A program made the translations under genes and the position numbers. The notes beneath the pieces are model-generated. The model saw only the letters and a list, made by a program, of their open reading frames with translations. It did not search any database and was not told where the DNA came from. Below are positions 42,054 through 50,057 of a DNA stretch of 64,000 nucleotides, one piece after another (positions within the stretch are counted from its first letter, which is position 1; the number at the start of each line of letters is the position of its first letter). Origin of the DNA: DSVZ01 sp964568145 (GTDB lineage: Bacteria; Verrucomicrobiota; Verrucomicrobiia; Limisphaerales; J093); assembly GCA_964568145.1 (NCBI GenBank), contig CAZMOZ010000008.1, forward strand, positions 124,001 to 188,000. Direction: 5' to 3'.

Positions 42054-42179
42054 CGCCGACTGTACTATTCAGCCCGTTTCCGGTTGCTGGCAAGTGCGCC
42101 AAACAACTTGCGCCGTTCACCGCGCCCCGCAGTGGACCAGCCCCCGAAGCCGGAGGCTGGTCCCCGCAGGCTGCCGAGG

Positions 42180-42650
42180 CTACCAGACGTAAACCTCGTG
42201 GATCATGCCGTCCGCCTCTTCGCGGCCGTAGTAGCCAGTCTGGCTGAGGCGGGCGTGCGCGCTCAGGATGGTGAGGGCCACCACGGCGCTGTCGGAGTTG
42301 TTGGCCAGCTTCTTCCACCCCACCCCGGCAATGCCCACCCAGGAGTTCCGGTTCTGGTTGATCCCCCAGAGGGCGTTGACGCGTTTGTCGCTGAGCCAGG
42401 CCCCGATCCCCCCCTCCTCGCCCATCGCCGCCGCCGGCGGTTCGAGCTGGGGTGCGCTCACCGCTTCCCGCGCGGTGCTGGCCAGGGCCATCTCGGTCTC
42501 GGAGAGGTCGCGAGGTTTCTCCTCGCCCCCGGCTTCGGCCTCCGCCGCCTGGAAGGCCGGCGCCGCTCCCGACATGGCCGTCTGGCCGGTCCCTCCCGCG
42601 GCCGGCGGTGGTTTCACGGGACGCCCGGTGATTTTGTCTTTTGGATTCAT
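42180..42650 (-). CDS. Small protein sharing the protease's C-terminal domain
   Basis: The 156-residue product has a Pro/Ala/Glu-rich, probably disordered N-terminus (1-80) and a C-terminal domain (84-156) that aligns with residues 300-372 of the adjacent papain-like protease. The shared pattern is W-L, K/R-V, L-W-x-I-N/D-Q-N/D-R-N-x-W and G-W-K/R-K/R-L/I-A, and both proteins end in VYVW/VYVL. ATG 42650 has a good ribosome site (AGGGAA, nine bases upstream); a GTG at 42677 would overlap the protease stop. It may be a decoy, adaptor or co-substrate of whatever this domain binds. I do not recognise the domain. Confidence 0.78.
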   Translation of the reverse strand: MNPKDKITGRPVKPPPAAGGTGQTAMSGAAPAFQAAEAEAGGEEKPRDLSETEMALASTAREAVSAPQLEPPAAAMGEEGGIGAWLSDKRVNALWGINQNRNSWVGIAGVGWKKLANNSDSAVVALTILSAHARLSQTGYYGREEADGMIHEVYVW

Positions 42651-42673
42651 AGTCTTGTTCCCTAGTTGAGGAT

Positions 42674-43792
42674 TCACAGCACGTAAACTTGGGTGATGAC
42701 CCCGTTGGTCTGATGGACGTTGACCGGCCGTTTGCCGAGCTTGGCGGCCGCCAACTGCGTGAGCAGGTTGAAGAAGATGTTGTCGTTGTCGGCGGCGATG
42801 CGACGCCAGCCGATGTTGCCGTCCAGGAAGATCCAGGCGTTGCGATCCTGGTCAATCGTCCACAACCCGAGCACCTTCCGGCCGTTGAGCCAGCCGGTCT
42901 CGACGATGCCGTCCACGGCATACGGTCCCGCCCAGGTGTCAATACCGCATTCGCCGTAGGCGATGCGGAAGAAGCCGGATTCGCCCCACCCGGCACCCCA
43001 ACTGTTCTTGCAGATCCAGTAACCCCCGGCGTCGCTATAGCCGATGATGGCCACGCAGTGGCCGCCGACATTGGAGCCGGTGACGTGCCGATACACGCCG
43101 CTCCGATAGCTCATGAAGTCCTGGTACACGACGAAGCAGCCCGTGATGGGGCCGCGGGTCGAGATCCAGGTCTTCATGTCGGCCACGGCGCTGACTTTGT
43201 GGTAACCGGTGATCTTGGTGACGCGGTTCTGCCAGTCGCTGCAGACGTTGCAGGCCTGGTCGCCGCCCGTGTAAGGGAAGCAGGCCTCGTCCGCGACACC
43301 CACGTTTTTGTAGAACTCGAGGGCCCGGTCCGGCCACCAGCCGTTGCCGCAGTTCCGGCCTTCGGACTTGGCGTGGCAGTAGAACAGGTGCGCTTCGGAC
43401 AGATCAATGGCCAGCGCGGGGTCGTGGCGCTGCATCCGGAACGTGGACTCCACCACCACCGTGGTTCCGAACGCCACGCACGAGCCGCATCCCCCCTGGT
43501 TCTTGATCGGGGTGACGAAATTCGCGCCGTTGACGTTGCGCAGATCAAAGGCGGCGGGGGCGCCGATGGCTTTGACCGCTTCCACCTCGGCGCGCACCGC
43601 GGCGCGCCGCGCTTCCATTTGTTCTTCGAGCTCGCTGATGGAGACTTCTCCTGGCGGCGGCACCATTCCGCAGCGGAGCGCCATTTCCTCCAGCGGCAGT
43701 TCCGACACCGAAGTGGGTCCCGCCTCCCAGCCCGCGTTGGCCCGTTGAATGGCGGCCCGGACTTCGTTCAGTGCAATCTTCGCTTCAGGCAT
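42674..43792 (-). CDS. Papain-family (C1) cysteine protease with novel C-terminal domain
   Basis: The 372-residue protein has a full papain catalytic set: oxyanion Gln99 and nucleophile Cys105 in NQGGCGSCVAF, His245 in GGHCVAIIGY and Asn263 in CKNSWGAGWGESG. An N-terminal 80 residues, including a helical EEQMEARRAAVRAEVEAVKA, form a propeptide-like part. Extra Cys pairs (ACNVCSDW, NCGNGWW) could form disulfides. Residues 300-372 are an added domain shared with the next gene. No signal peptide is evident. An ATG 36 bases upstream (43828) is also possible. Neighbouring inhibitor and companion genes suggest a regulated protease module. Confidence 0.88.
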   Translation of the reverse strand: MPEAKIALNEVRAAIQRANAGWEAGPTSVSELPLEEMALRCGMVPPPGEVSISELEEQMEARRAAVRAEVEAVKAIGAPAAFDLRNVNGANFVTPIKNQGGCGSCVAFGTTVVVESTFRMQRHDPALAIDLSEAHLFYCHAKSEGRNCGNGWWPDRALEFYKNVGVADEACFPYTGGDQACNVCSDWQNRVTKITGYHKVSAVADMKTWISTRGPITGCFVVYQDFMSYRSGVYRHVTGSNVGGHCVAIIGYSDAGGYWICKNSWGAGWGESGFFRIAYGECGIDTWAGPYAVDGIVETGWLNGRKVLGLWTIDQDRNAWIFLDGNIGWRRIAADNDNIFFNLLTQLAAAKLGKRPVNVHQTNGVITQVYVL

Positions 43793-44053
43793 ACATTTGC
43801 TCTCTTCCGGTCTTGGTTGCGACGACATCTCGTGAAGACGTCAACCCGCGGCAGCGCCGGCTCATGCCGGCCTCCTGGTTGCCATCCCGAATCGCCGCGG
43901 TTGTTCAGGCGTTCCGTCCTGGAAATGCCAGCACACGGGTCTCGCCCAAGGGCTTCGCGCTTGACTACCGATTGAAATAATTACCAGCATTTGCCGCCGC
44001 GCGACAGTCGGCTGTTTGGAGGACACCCGCCCATCCTGAAATCCGGCGGGCGG

Positions 44054-44380
44054 TTACTCCTTCACCGGCATTGCCAGCAGCACCGCCATCACCCGCAACA
44101 CCAGCTGGACACGGGTGGTCACGCCGAGCTTGCGATACAGCCGCTCCAGATGGGTGTGGACGGTGCAGGCGGCGATGCCCAGATCCACGGCCAGGGCGCG
44201 CTCGGTGCGATTGTCGAAGACGCCGCGAACCGTCTGTTGCTCCCGGACCGACAGCCCGAGCGCCCTGGCAACCTCACCCCAATCGGCTTCGCTGAGCAGG
44301 GCTGAACCCGAAGCGGAGTGCGGGTAACGGATTTGTCCGGGCCTAGATGGCGCGGCCGCTGGAGTCAAATGCTTGCTCAT
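44054..44380 (-). CDS. Single-domain LuxR/GerE-type regulator
   Basis: The 108-residue protein is little more than a GerE helix-turn-helix: LGLSVREQQTVRGVF is the first helix pair and LGIAACTVHTHLERLYRKLGV holds the recognition helix. No receiver or ligand-binding domain is attached; the first 30 residues look disordered. Stand-alone GerE proteins bind DNA as dimers and often serve the adjacent genes. It lies 262 bases upstream of the protease gene on the same strand, so it may control the protease/inhibitor cluster. Confidence 0.8.
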   Translation of the reverse strand: MSKHLTPAAAPSRPGQIRYPHSASGSALLSEADWGEVARALGLSVREQQTVRGVFDNRTERALAVDLGIAACTVHTHLERLYRKLGVTTRVQLVLRVMAVLLAMPVKE

Positions 44381-44535
44381 GGTTCAGCCCGCTGAGTCTC
44401 GGTCAACAACCGCCGGCTGGCGGCGTTTGCGTGGTGGGTGTTCTGCCCGTTCCGGCTGTTTCCGCTGGCCGCGCACCTGGCCCCAACATATCACCGGCCC
44501 GTGAGGACGCCAATTGGCCGCCCAGACGCGGAACG

Positions 44536-44578
44536 TTCAACCTGAAAACCGAAGTTGGCCGTAGCGCAGCGGGTCCTG
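44536..44578. repeat. Half copy of palindromic repeat family P forming a protein C-terminus
   Basis: The phrase ttcaacctgaaaaccgaagttggcc followed by gtagcgcagcgggtcc matches the left half of the family P repeat. It supplies the stop codon and last 14 or so residues of the YCF48-repeat protein. Confidence 0.75.
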
Positions 44579-45883
44579 GGTGTTCGAGCGCTGCTGCCTC
44601 CTGGTCTGGCCGCCATCGTCGGTGTGCAGGATCGTGCCCAGGTCGCCCGCCACCCAGCCGTGCCGGGAATCCACGAAACAGACCGCGTTGAACGGGAGCC
44701 CCCAGCCACTGAACGGTGGGTCATCGGCCCCGTAAGCTTCCCATGTCCGCCCGCCGGTGGCCGTGTGCAGGATGGAGCCTTCGCTCCCCACCGCCCAACC
44801 CTGGTCGGCGTTCACGAAGGCGACCGAGAGCAGTCTAGGACCACCGCGAATGGTTTGATTTGTCCAGGACAGCCCGCCATCGGTCGTGTGCAAGACGGCG
44901 CCCCCTCCCGCGGCCCAGCCACGCTGGGCGTCCACGAAGGCGACCGCGTTGAGCCAGCCACTGGACTGGGTCGAGTGGGTGGTCCACACCTGGCCACCAT
45001 CCTCGGTACGCAACACCGTGCCTCCGCTGCCCACCACCCAGCCGTTCCGGGAATCCACGAAGGTCAACGCACTGAGGCTCTCCGCCGTGGGGACGGCTTG
45101 GGCGGCCCAGTTCTGCCCGCCATCGGTGGTGTGTAGAATCGTGCCGAGCGCGCCTGCCGCCCAGCCTCGCCGGTCATCCACAAACCAGACGCCATTCAAG
45201 TGCTGCGGCGGGCGCGGACGCGGCGAGCCGGCTGCCGGTGGCGCATCCTTTATGGAACGGGTTTGGTCATAATCGGCCGCGCGGGCTGCGGGTGTGGCAG
45301 GCGGACCTTGTTCGATGTCGGGCGGAACCTCTTTTGTCCCCGCCAGGTTTGAATTGCGAATCGGCACTTGACTGGCTTTGCCATCATCGGTTTTGCCCTC
45401 CTTCGACCCGCTTGTTTGGGCTGCTACACTTTGGGACAAGTTCGCCCGGGTCATCCGGGCATCCGGCATTTCTCCCCAGGCGATGTTTGTCTGCGCCTGC
45501 CAGGACCGGCCGGCGTCGCGGGTGTGCAGGATGACGCCGTTGTCGCCCACCACCCAGCCGAGGTGGTTGGTGAAGAAGCAGCCGTTCAGATCCACCGACG
45601 GCACCAACAGCAGCCGGCGATGGGCGTTCCGCTCGACCGGCCGCCACCAGCCCCGAAGGGAGAACCACCCCTCGCGCGGCGGCCCCACCGGTCCGGGCGG
45701 CTGGAGCCAGCAGAACCACAGGCTGTACAGCCCCGCCAGCGCCAGCCCCGCCAGAAACCACCGCGCGCGCCGCCGGTTCAACCGCCACATGGGCGGGTGC
45801 GGTTGTGGACCGGCCGGCGCCGGCTGGGTCGCACCGGCGGCTTTCCAAGTCTTCCGGCTGGCGGACTCTTCGCGGTTGCTCAT
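44537..45883 (-). CDS. Membrane-anchored YCF48/BNR-repeat beta-propeller protein
   Basis: The 448-residue protein has an N-terminal basic segment, one membrane helix (WFLAGLALAGLYSLWFCWL) and six YCF48-type blades, each of the form G-W-x-x-G-x-x-G-x-I/V-L-H-T-x-D-G-G-x-x-W. Blade one (about 105-130) is separated from blades two to six by an 80-residue low-complexity insert (SGSKEGKTDDGKASQ and similar). The C-terminal end is repeat-derived: the last blade breaks off at DDGGQTRRQ and reads into a half copy of the family P palindrome. Blades of this type bind proteins during assembly of photosystem II in plants; here the ligand is unknown. Confidence 0.82.
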   Translation of the reverse strand: MSNREESASRKTWKAAGATQPAPAGPQPHPPMWRLNRRRARWFLAGLALAGLYSLWFCWLQPPGPVGPPREGWFSLRGWWRPVERNAHRRLLLVPSVDLNGCFFTNHLGWVVGDNGVILHTRDAGRSWQAQTNIAWGEMPDARMTRANLSQSVAAQTSGSKEGKTDDGKASQVPIRNSNLAGTKEVPPDIEQGPPATPAARAADYDQTRSIKDAPPAAGSPRPRPPQHLNGVWFVDDRRGWAAGALGTILHTTDGGQNWAAQAVPTAESLSALTFVDSRNGWVVGSGGTVLRTEDGGQVWTTHSTQSSGWLNAVAFVDAQRGWAAGGGAVLHTTDGGLSWTNQTIRGGPRLLSVAFVNADQGWAVGSEGSILHTATGGRTWEAYGADDPPFSGWGLPFNAVCFVDSRHGWVAGDLGTILHTDDGGQTRRQQRSNTQDPLRYGQLRFSG

Positions 45884-46064
45884 GGGTTGATTGAATTCCT
45901 CTTACACCCGGCCCGCAAAATTGCACGCCCGAAAAGAACGACGCCGGGGCAAGGCGGTCCACGTCCGCGACCGCGACGAGACGCCGGCGGCACCGCGGCC
46001 GGCCGTGCCCGGCCTTTTTCCTTCCCAAGACCGGCCGCCGTTCTAAGCTCTCCAGCGAAGACCT

Positions 46065-47105
46065 ATGCCCAAAGCACAGACCTACAAATTCTGTTTCGGC
46101 CCGTGGAACCTCAGCGAAGGCCTGGACCCCTACGGCCCGCCCACGCGCCCCGCGCAGTCCTTCGACTGGAAGCTCGAACAGCTCCAGAAGCTCGGCTTCG
46201 ACGCCATGATGTTCCATGACGACGACGCCGTGCCGGACATTGACAGCAAGACCGACGCCCAGCTCAAGGCCGAGGCCCGGGCGCTCAAGAGGAAGCTCGA
46301 CGACGCCGGCATCGTGGCCGAGATCGTCGCCCCGCGGCTGTGGTTCGATCCGCGCACCATTGACGGCGCCTACACGAGCAACGACCCCAAGTGCCGCCAG
46401 TACGCCATCGAGCGCTCGCTGCGGTGCATTGACGTGGCCAACCACCTCGATTGCGACCTGATCGTCCTGTGGCTGGCGCGCGAAGGCTCGTACATCCGCG
46501 AGAGCAAGAACGCCCGCCAATGCGTGGACTACCTGGTCGCGGCGATTGACGCGATGCTCGCCCACGACAGGAAGATCCGCATCGCCATCGAGCCCAAACC
46601 CAACGAGCCGATGGACCTCGCGTACATCCCCACCATCGGCCACGCGCTGGCGCTGGCGAACCTGACCGCCGATCCGCCGCGCGTCGGCTGCCTCATCGAG
46701 ACCGCGCACGCGCTGCTCGCGGGGCTGGACCCGGCCGACGAAATTGATTTCGCGTGCGCCTTCGGCAAGCTGTGGTCGCTGCACCTCAACGACCAGAACG
46801 GCCTGAAGTTCGACCAGGACAAGCCGTTCGGCTCGGCCAACCTCCGCGTGGCCTTCAACCAGGTGCGCGCGCTCGAGCGCAACGGCTACGGCCGCAAAGG
46901 CGAGTACGTGGCGTTCGACGTGCATCCGTTCCGCCCCACCAAGGTCGAGCACTGGACGGCGCACCTCGAGAACAGCCGGCGCACCTTCCTGCGGCTGGTG
47001 GAGAAGGCGCGCAGCTTCCCCGAAGCCGAGGCGCAGAAACTCATCGCCGACCGCAACTACGCCGCGCTCGACCAGCTCGTGCTCGAACACCTGATGGGCA
47101 AGTAG
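46065..47105 (+). CDS. Xylose-isomerase-like TIM-barrel enzyme
   Basis: The 346-residue protein resembles the short xylose-isomerase group: KFCFGPWNLSEGLDPYG, GFDAMMFHDDDAVP, DCDLIVLWLAREGSY, IRIAIEPKPNEPMD with the metal-ligand Glu, VGCLIETAHAL with Glu and His, LWSLHLNDQNGLKFDQD with Asp and His, and FDVHPFRPTK. The pattern HLNDQNGLKFDQD holds the second metal site of xylose isomerases. It would interconvert aldoses and ketoses in the cytosol; xylose or rhamnose are candidates. No sugar operon surrounds it. Confidence 0.84.
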   Translation: MPKAQTYKFCFGPWNLSEGLDPYGPPTRPAQSFDWKLEQLQKLGFDAMMFHDDDAVPDIDSKTDAQLKAEARALKRKLDDAGIVAEIVAPRLWFDPRTIDGAYTSNDPKCRQYAIERSLRCIDVANHLDCDLIVLWLAREGSYIRESKNARQCVDYLVAAIDAMLAHDRKIRIAIEPKPNEPMDLAYIPTIGHALALANLTADPPRVGCLIETAHALLAGLDPADEIDFACAFGKLWSLHLNDQNGLKFDQDKPFGSANLRVAFNQVRALERNGYGRKGEYVAFDVHPFRPTKVEHWTAHLENSRRTFLRLVEKARSFPEAEAQKLIADRNYAALDQLVLEHLMGK

Positions 47106-47172
47106 GCCAACGTGCCTTGCCTGATGCCCGCGAATCCTGGCGCCAGTCGTCACCGCGACTGGCGCTTTGGTT

Positions 47173-47243
47173 TGAACCCCAAAACCAAAGTTGGCCGCAG
47201 CGCAGTGCGTCCTGCCTGTCCAACTTTGGTGTTCGGGTTGAAA
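47173..47243. repeat. Palindromic repeat family P, copy 3
   Basis: The unit begins tgaaccccaaaaccaaagttggcc and ends caactttggtgttcgggttgaa, and the two ends are complementary. It contains gcgcagtgcgtcctgcctg. It lies between the isomerase and the methyltransferase genes. Confidence 0.85.
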
Positions 47244-47296
47244 GGGGCGCGTCCCGGCATACCCGGGATGCGGGCTGCCCTGATCCCATTCGCGCG

Positions 47297-47761
47297 ATGA
47301 ACTACGGCTTCTTCGAGCGCGGCGGTTGGTGGGTGCTGGGCCAGTCCGTCCTGATGCCGCTGGTGCTGGCGCTGGGACCGCTTTGTCCCGGCGAATCGCG
47401 CCCGGCCTGGCTGCGCGGCGCGGCTTGGATTTTGCTCGCCGGCGGCGCGGGGTTCGGAATTGGCGGCGCCTGGGTGCTGGGCCGGAACCGGACCATCTTC
47501 CCCAAGCCCGCCGCGGACTCGCAACTGGTCCGGCACGGCGTTTACCGGTGGGTGCGGCATCCGCTTTACACGAGCCTCATGCTGCTGGCGCCGGGCTGGG
47601 CGGCGTGGTGGGCGAGCTGGCCCACGTTGCTGGCCGGCGCGGTGCTGGCCGTGTTTCTCGACTTCAAGGCCCGCCGCGAGGAAGCCTGGCTGCGCGCGCA
47701 GTTCCCGGACTACGCCGACTATGCGCGCCGGGTGCGCCGCTTCGTGCCGGGGCTGTACTGA
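47297..47761 (+). CDS. Isoprenylcysteine methyltransferase-family membrane protein
   Basis: The 154-residue protein has four hydrophobic segments and the ICMT/PEMT signature GVYRWVRHPLYTSLMLLAPGWA, where Arg-His-Pro-x-Tyr is the AdoMet-binding core, then FKARREEAWLRAQFPDYADYARRVRRFVPGLY near the end. Bacterial members methylate small membrane or lipid-soluble substrates at the inner membrane; the substrate here is unknown. It starts at the ATG 47297, 53 bases after the family P repeat. Confidence 0.85.
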   Translation: MNYGFFERGGWWVLGQSVLMPLVLALGPLCPGESRPAWLRGAAWILLAGGAGFGIGGAWVLGRNRTIFPKPAADSQLVRHGVYRWVRHPLYTSLMLLAPGWAAWWASWPTLLAGAVLAVFLDFKARREEAWLRAQFPDYADYARRVRRFVPGLY

Positions 47762-47975
47762 ATCGGACCGGGCACCTGGCTGCCCGCCGCGGGCTTGGAG
47801 CGGGCGGACTTCCGGAAAGCGCCAGGGAGTCGCCGGGAGCGCGGGCATCTTTGTCCGCGCAACCCTACGGGCGAACTCACCGGCAGGGATGCCGGTGCTC
47901 CCAGAGGTGGCGGCTGCTCCGCGATCGCGGCACGCGGGGTTGAACCGGACGGTAGTCCGGGCCTGGCGGCCCAAT
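47762..47975. repeat. Intergenic repeat fragments
   Basis: The 214-base gap between convergent genes has no gene. It contains short palindromic pieces such as gcgcgggcatctttgtccgcgc (47837-47858) and ccggcagggatgccgg (47879-47894), of the same hairpin class seen in other gaps. Confidence 0.55.
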
Positions 47976-48371
47976 TCACGGATTCCCGCCCGTGAACAGC
48001 GTGCGCTCGTCCACAAAGCACAGCCGGCTCCCAAACGGGTCGCGCGCGTAAAACAGCCGTTCACCCCAGGGCATTGTCGCGATGCCCTCGTCAATCACGC
48101 CTCCGGCCGCTTGCACGCGCGCCAGCGCGGCATCGAGGTCGGACACGGCGAAGTACAGGTATTGCAGCGGATGAAAGCGCCAGCCGCCCTGCTCGCCGTC
48201 ACCGTCCGCCACCGGGTCGTAACAGGCCAGGATGACGCCGCCGCAGTCGAAGTAATGCCGGCCCGGCGACACGCGCTGCCCCGGCGTGCCAAACACGGCG
48301 CCGTAAAACGCCGCGGCCCGCTCGAGGTCGGCCACCGGCAGGATGACCCGGTAAAGACGGGGCGTGGACAT
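47976..48371 (-). CDS. VOC/glyoxalase-superfamily protein
   Basis: The 131-residue protein has the two beta-alpha-beta-beta-beta units of the VOC fold: LYRVILPVADLERAAAFYGAVFG, then LQYLYFAVSDLDAALARVQAAGG and PWGERLFYARDPFGSRLCFVDE. Possible metal ligands are His in GRHYFDCGG and Glu in CFVDERT. The family covers glyoxalase, dioxygenase and resistance proteins, and no specific function can be named. It is the last gene of the minus-strand run that starts with queE. Confidence 0.82.
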   Translation of the reverse strand: MSTPRLYRVILPVADLERAAAFYGAVFGTPGQRVSPGRHYFDCGGVILACYDPVADGDGEQGGWRFHPLQYLYFAVSDLDAALARVQAAGGVIDEGIATMPWGERLFYARDPFGSRLCFVDERTLFTGGNP

Positions 48372-48390
48372 GGGCGGAATCGCTGCTCGT

Positions 48391-48615
48391 TCAGCGCGCT
48401 AGCGCGGGACGATCACGGGCCAGCCGGGCCGGTTTCGCCGGCGCCTGGATTTGAATGCCGAAGCCTTTCAGCGCCGTGACGCCGGCCGCCGTGACAAACC
48501 AAGCCGCACGCCAGCCTTCCCGTTCCTTGAGCATCCAGCCCTGGCGCGCGCAGTAGTCCAGGAAACTCCCGCCCACCCGATACGGGTTCACGGGGATACG
48601 GTCGCTGGCTTTCAT
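48391..48615 (-). CDS. Small conserved winged-helix-like protein of unknown function
   Basis: The 74-residue product contains IPVNPYRVGGSFLDYCARQGWM and EGWRAAWFVTAAGVTALKGFGI. A C-terminal segment of this kind is found, as I recall, in small ArsR-related proteins; here it stands alone. The remaining tail is basic. It may be a fragment or a free-standing binding domain. It sits 35 bases downstream of the nudix gene in the same run of genes. Confidence 0.6.
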   Translation of the reverse strand: MKASDRIPVNPYRVGGSFLDYCARQGWMLKEREGWRAAWFVTAAGVTALKGFGIQIQAPAKPARLARDRPALAR

Positions 48616-48649
48616 GGCTGGCTTTCCGCGTGGCCGGCGGCAAGTCAAG

Positions 48650-49174
48650 TCATTCGCCGCGCCCGGCGTCCGGCCGCAAGGCCAGGTAACGTTCCCAGAT
48701 CAGCGGCACGGAGCCGGCAAAGTCCCGCGGCCGCCCGGCCAGCCAGCGGGTGACGTGCGCGGGCGAAAACCAGCCGCCTTCGGAAATCTCATCGGGATGC
48801 AGTGTGAACGGCCCTTCGGCCCCGGCGCGATACACCCACACGAATTCCCAGCCCGTGGCGGCGCAGGCCTCGAGCTTGAACAGCCGTTCGGGCGGCCGGT
48901 CGAGCCGCCAGCCCAGTTCCTCGGCCACTTCGCGCACCGCGCCGTCGTCGTAGCTCTCGCCCGGCGCGAGGTGGCCGGATGCGGACGAGTCCCAGACGTC
49001 CGGGAAGCAGTCCTTGGCCGGCGAGCGCTTTTGCAGGAACACCTCGCCGCGACGGTTGAACACGAGCACGTGCACCGCGCGGTGCCTGAGGCCGCGGCGG
49101 TGGACCTCGCTCCGCGGCGCCCGGCCGATGACCTCGTCCCGGTCGTTGACGATTTCAAAGAGTTCCTCAGTCAT
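48650..49174 (-). CDS. Nudix hydrolase
   Basis: The 174-residue protein has an intact Nudix box, GHLAPGESYDDGAVREVAEELG, matching G-x5-E-x7-REVxEE-x-G. The surrounding phrases (ELFEIVNDRDEVIGRAPRSEVHRRGLRHRAVHVLVF, FPDVWDSSASGHL) place it in the group related to isopentenyl-diphosphate isomerase and YfcD-like nudix proteins. It hydrolyses a nucleoside-diphosphate-linked or phosphorylated compound. Its first eight bases overlap the end of rsmA. Confidence 0.88.
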   Translation of the reverse strand: MTEELFEIVNDRDEVIGRAPRSEVHRRGLRHRAVHVLVFNRRGEVFLQKRSPAKDCFPDVWDSSASGHLAPGESYDDGAVREVAEELGWRLDRPPERLFKLEACAATGWEFVWVYRAGAEGPFTLHPDEISEGGWFSPAHVTRWLAGRPRDFAGSVPLIWERYLALRPDAGRGE

Positions 49175-50057
49175 GCGCGGGCAGGTTGGCGAGCCGCCGG
49201 GCCAGCTCGAGGAAATGTTCCCGGCTGAGGTTTTCCGCGCGCTCGTCCGGTTTGAGGCCGAGATCGCCCCAGGCGGCCTCAAGCACGGGCGCGGGCCAGT
49301 CGAACTTGAGCAGCTTGAGCGCCTTCTTGCGGCGCTCGGAGAACGCCCGCTTCACCATCCGCCGGAACACGCGCTCGCCGGCGGCGGTCAGCGCGCCGGG
49401 CGGGCGGAGCGCCAGCGCAATGCAGGCGGATTCCACGTCCGGCGCGGGGAAAAAGCAGTCCGCGGGTATCCGGAAGGAGCCGCGCGGCTCGTAGCGAAGC
49501 TGCACCAGCAGCGTGAGCACGCCGTAATCCTTGCTGCCGGGGCCGGCCTGGAGCCGGCGCGCGACCTCGAGCTGAAGCGTCACGACGAGTCGCGCGGGCG
49601 CGCGCCCGGCCGCGGCCAGTTCCACCAGGATGGGCGAGGCGACCGCGTAAGGCAGATTGGCCACCAGTTTCCACGCCGACCAGTCGCGCGGCTCGTTTTC
49701 GAGCACGCGCAACGCATCCGCATGCACCAGGCACAGCCGGCCGGGTTCGCTGGCTTCGGTCACCGGTTCAACGTCCGGCAGCGTCGCGCGCGGCGCAACG
49801 CCCAGCCGCCCAGCGAGCACGGTCACCAGCCGGGCGTCCTTTTCGATGGCCAGCACGTCCGCGCCGGCCGCCAGCAGGTGTTCCGTGAGCGGTCCCAGGC
49901 CCGGGCCGATCTCCAACACGCGCTCGCCGCGGCGGATTTCGGCCAGGTCCACGATGCGGCGGAGTTGGTTGGCGTCGTGCAGGAAGTTCTGCCCCAGCGA
50001 CCGCGTCAACCGCAGGTCGCGCGCCGCGAGGAGGTGTCGCATCTCGGAGAGTTTCAT
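49167..50057 (-). CDS. rsmA: 16S rRNA dimethyladenosine transferase (RsmA/KsgA)
   Basis: The 296-residue enzyme dimethylates two adenosines near the 3' end of 16S rRNA. It has the N-terminal SLGQNFLHDANQLRRIVDLAEI, the AdoMet motif LEIGPGLGPLTEHLL, LAIEKDARLV, and the catalytic NLPYAVASPIL with the Asn-Leu-Pro-Tyr signature. The C-terminal helical domain follows (FRRMVKRAFSERRKKALKLL). ATG 50057 overlaps the upstream aminotransferase stop by four bases. Family length is normal. Confidence 0.94.
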   Translation of the reverse strand: MKLSEMRHLLAARDLRLTRSLGQNFLHDANQLRRIVDLAEIRRGERVLEIGPGLGPLTEHLLAAGADVLAIEKDARLVTVLAGRLGVAPRATLPDVEPVTEASEPGRLCLVHADALRVLENEPRDWSAWKLVANLPYAVASPILVELAAAGRAPARLVVTLQLEVARRLQAGPGSKDYGVLTLLVQLRYEPRGSFRIPADCFFPAPDVESACIALALRPPGALTAAGERVFRRMVKRAFSERRKKALKLLKFDWPAPVLEAAWGDLGLKPDERAENLSREHFLELARRLANLPAHD

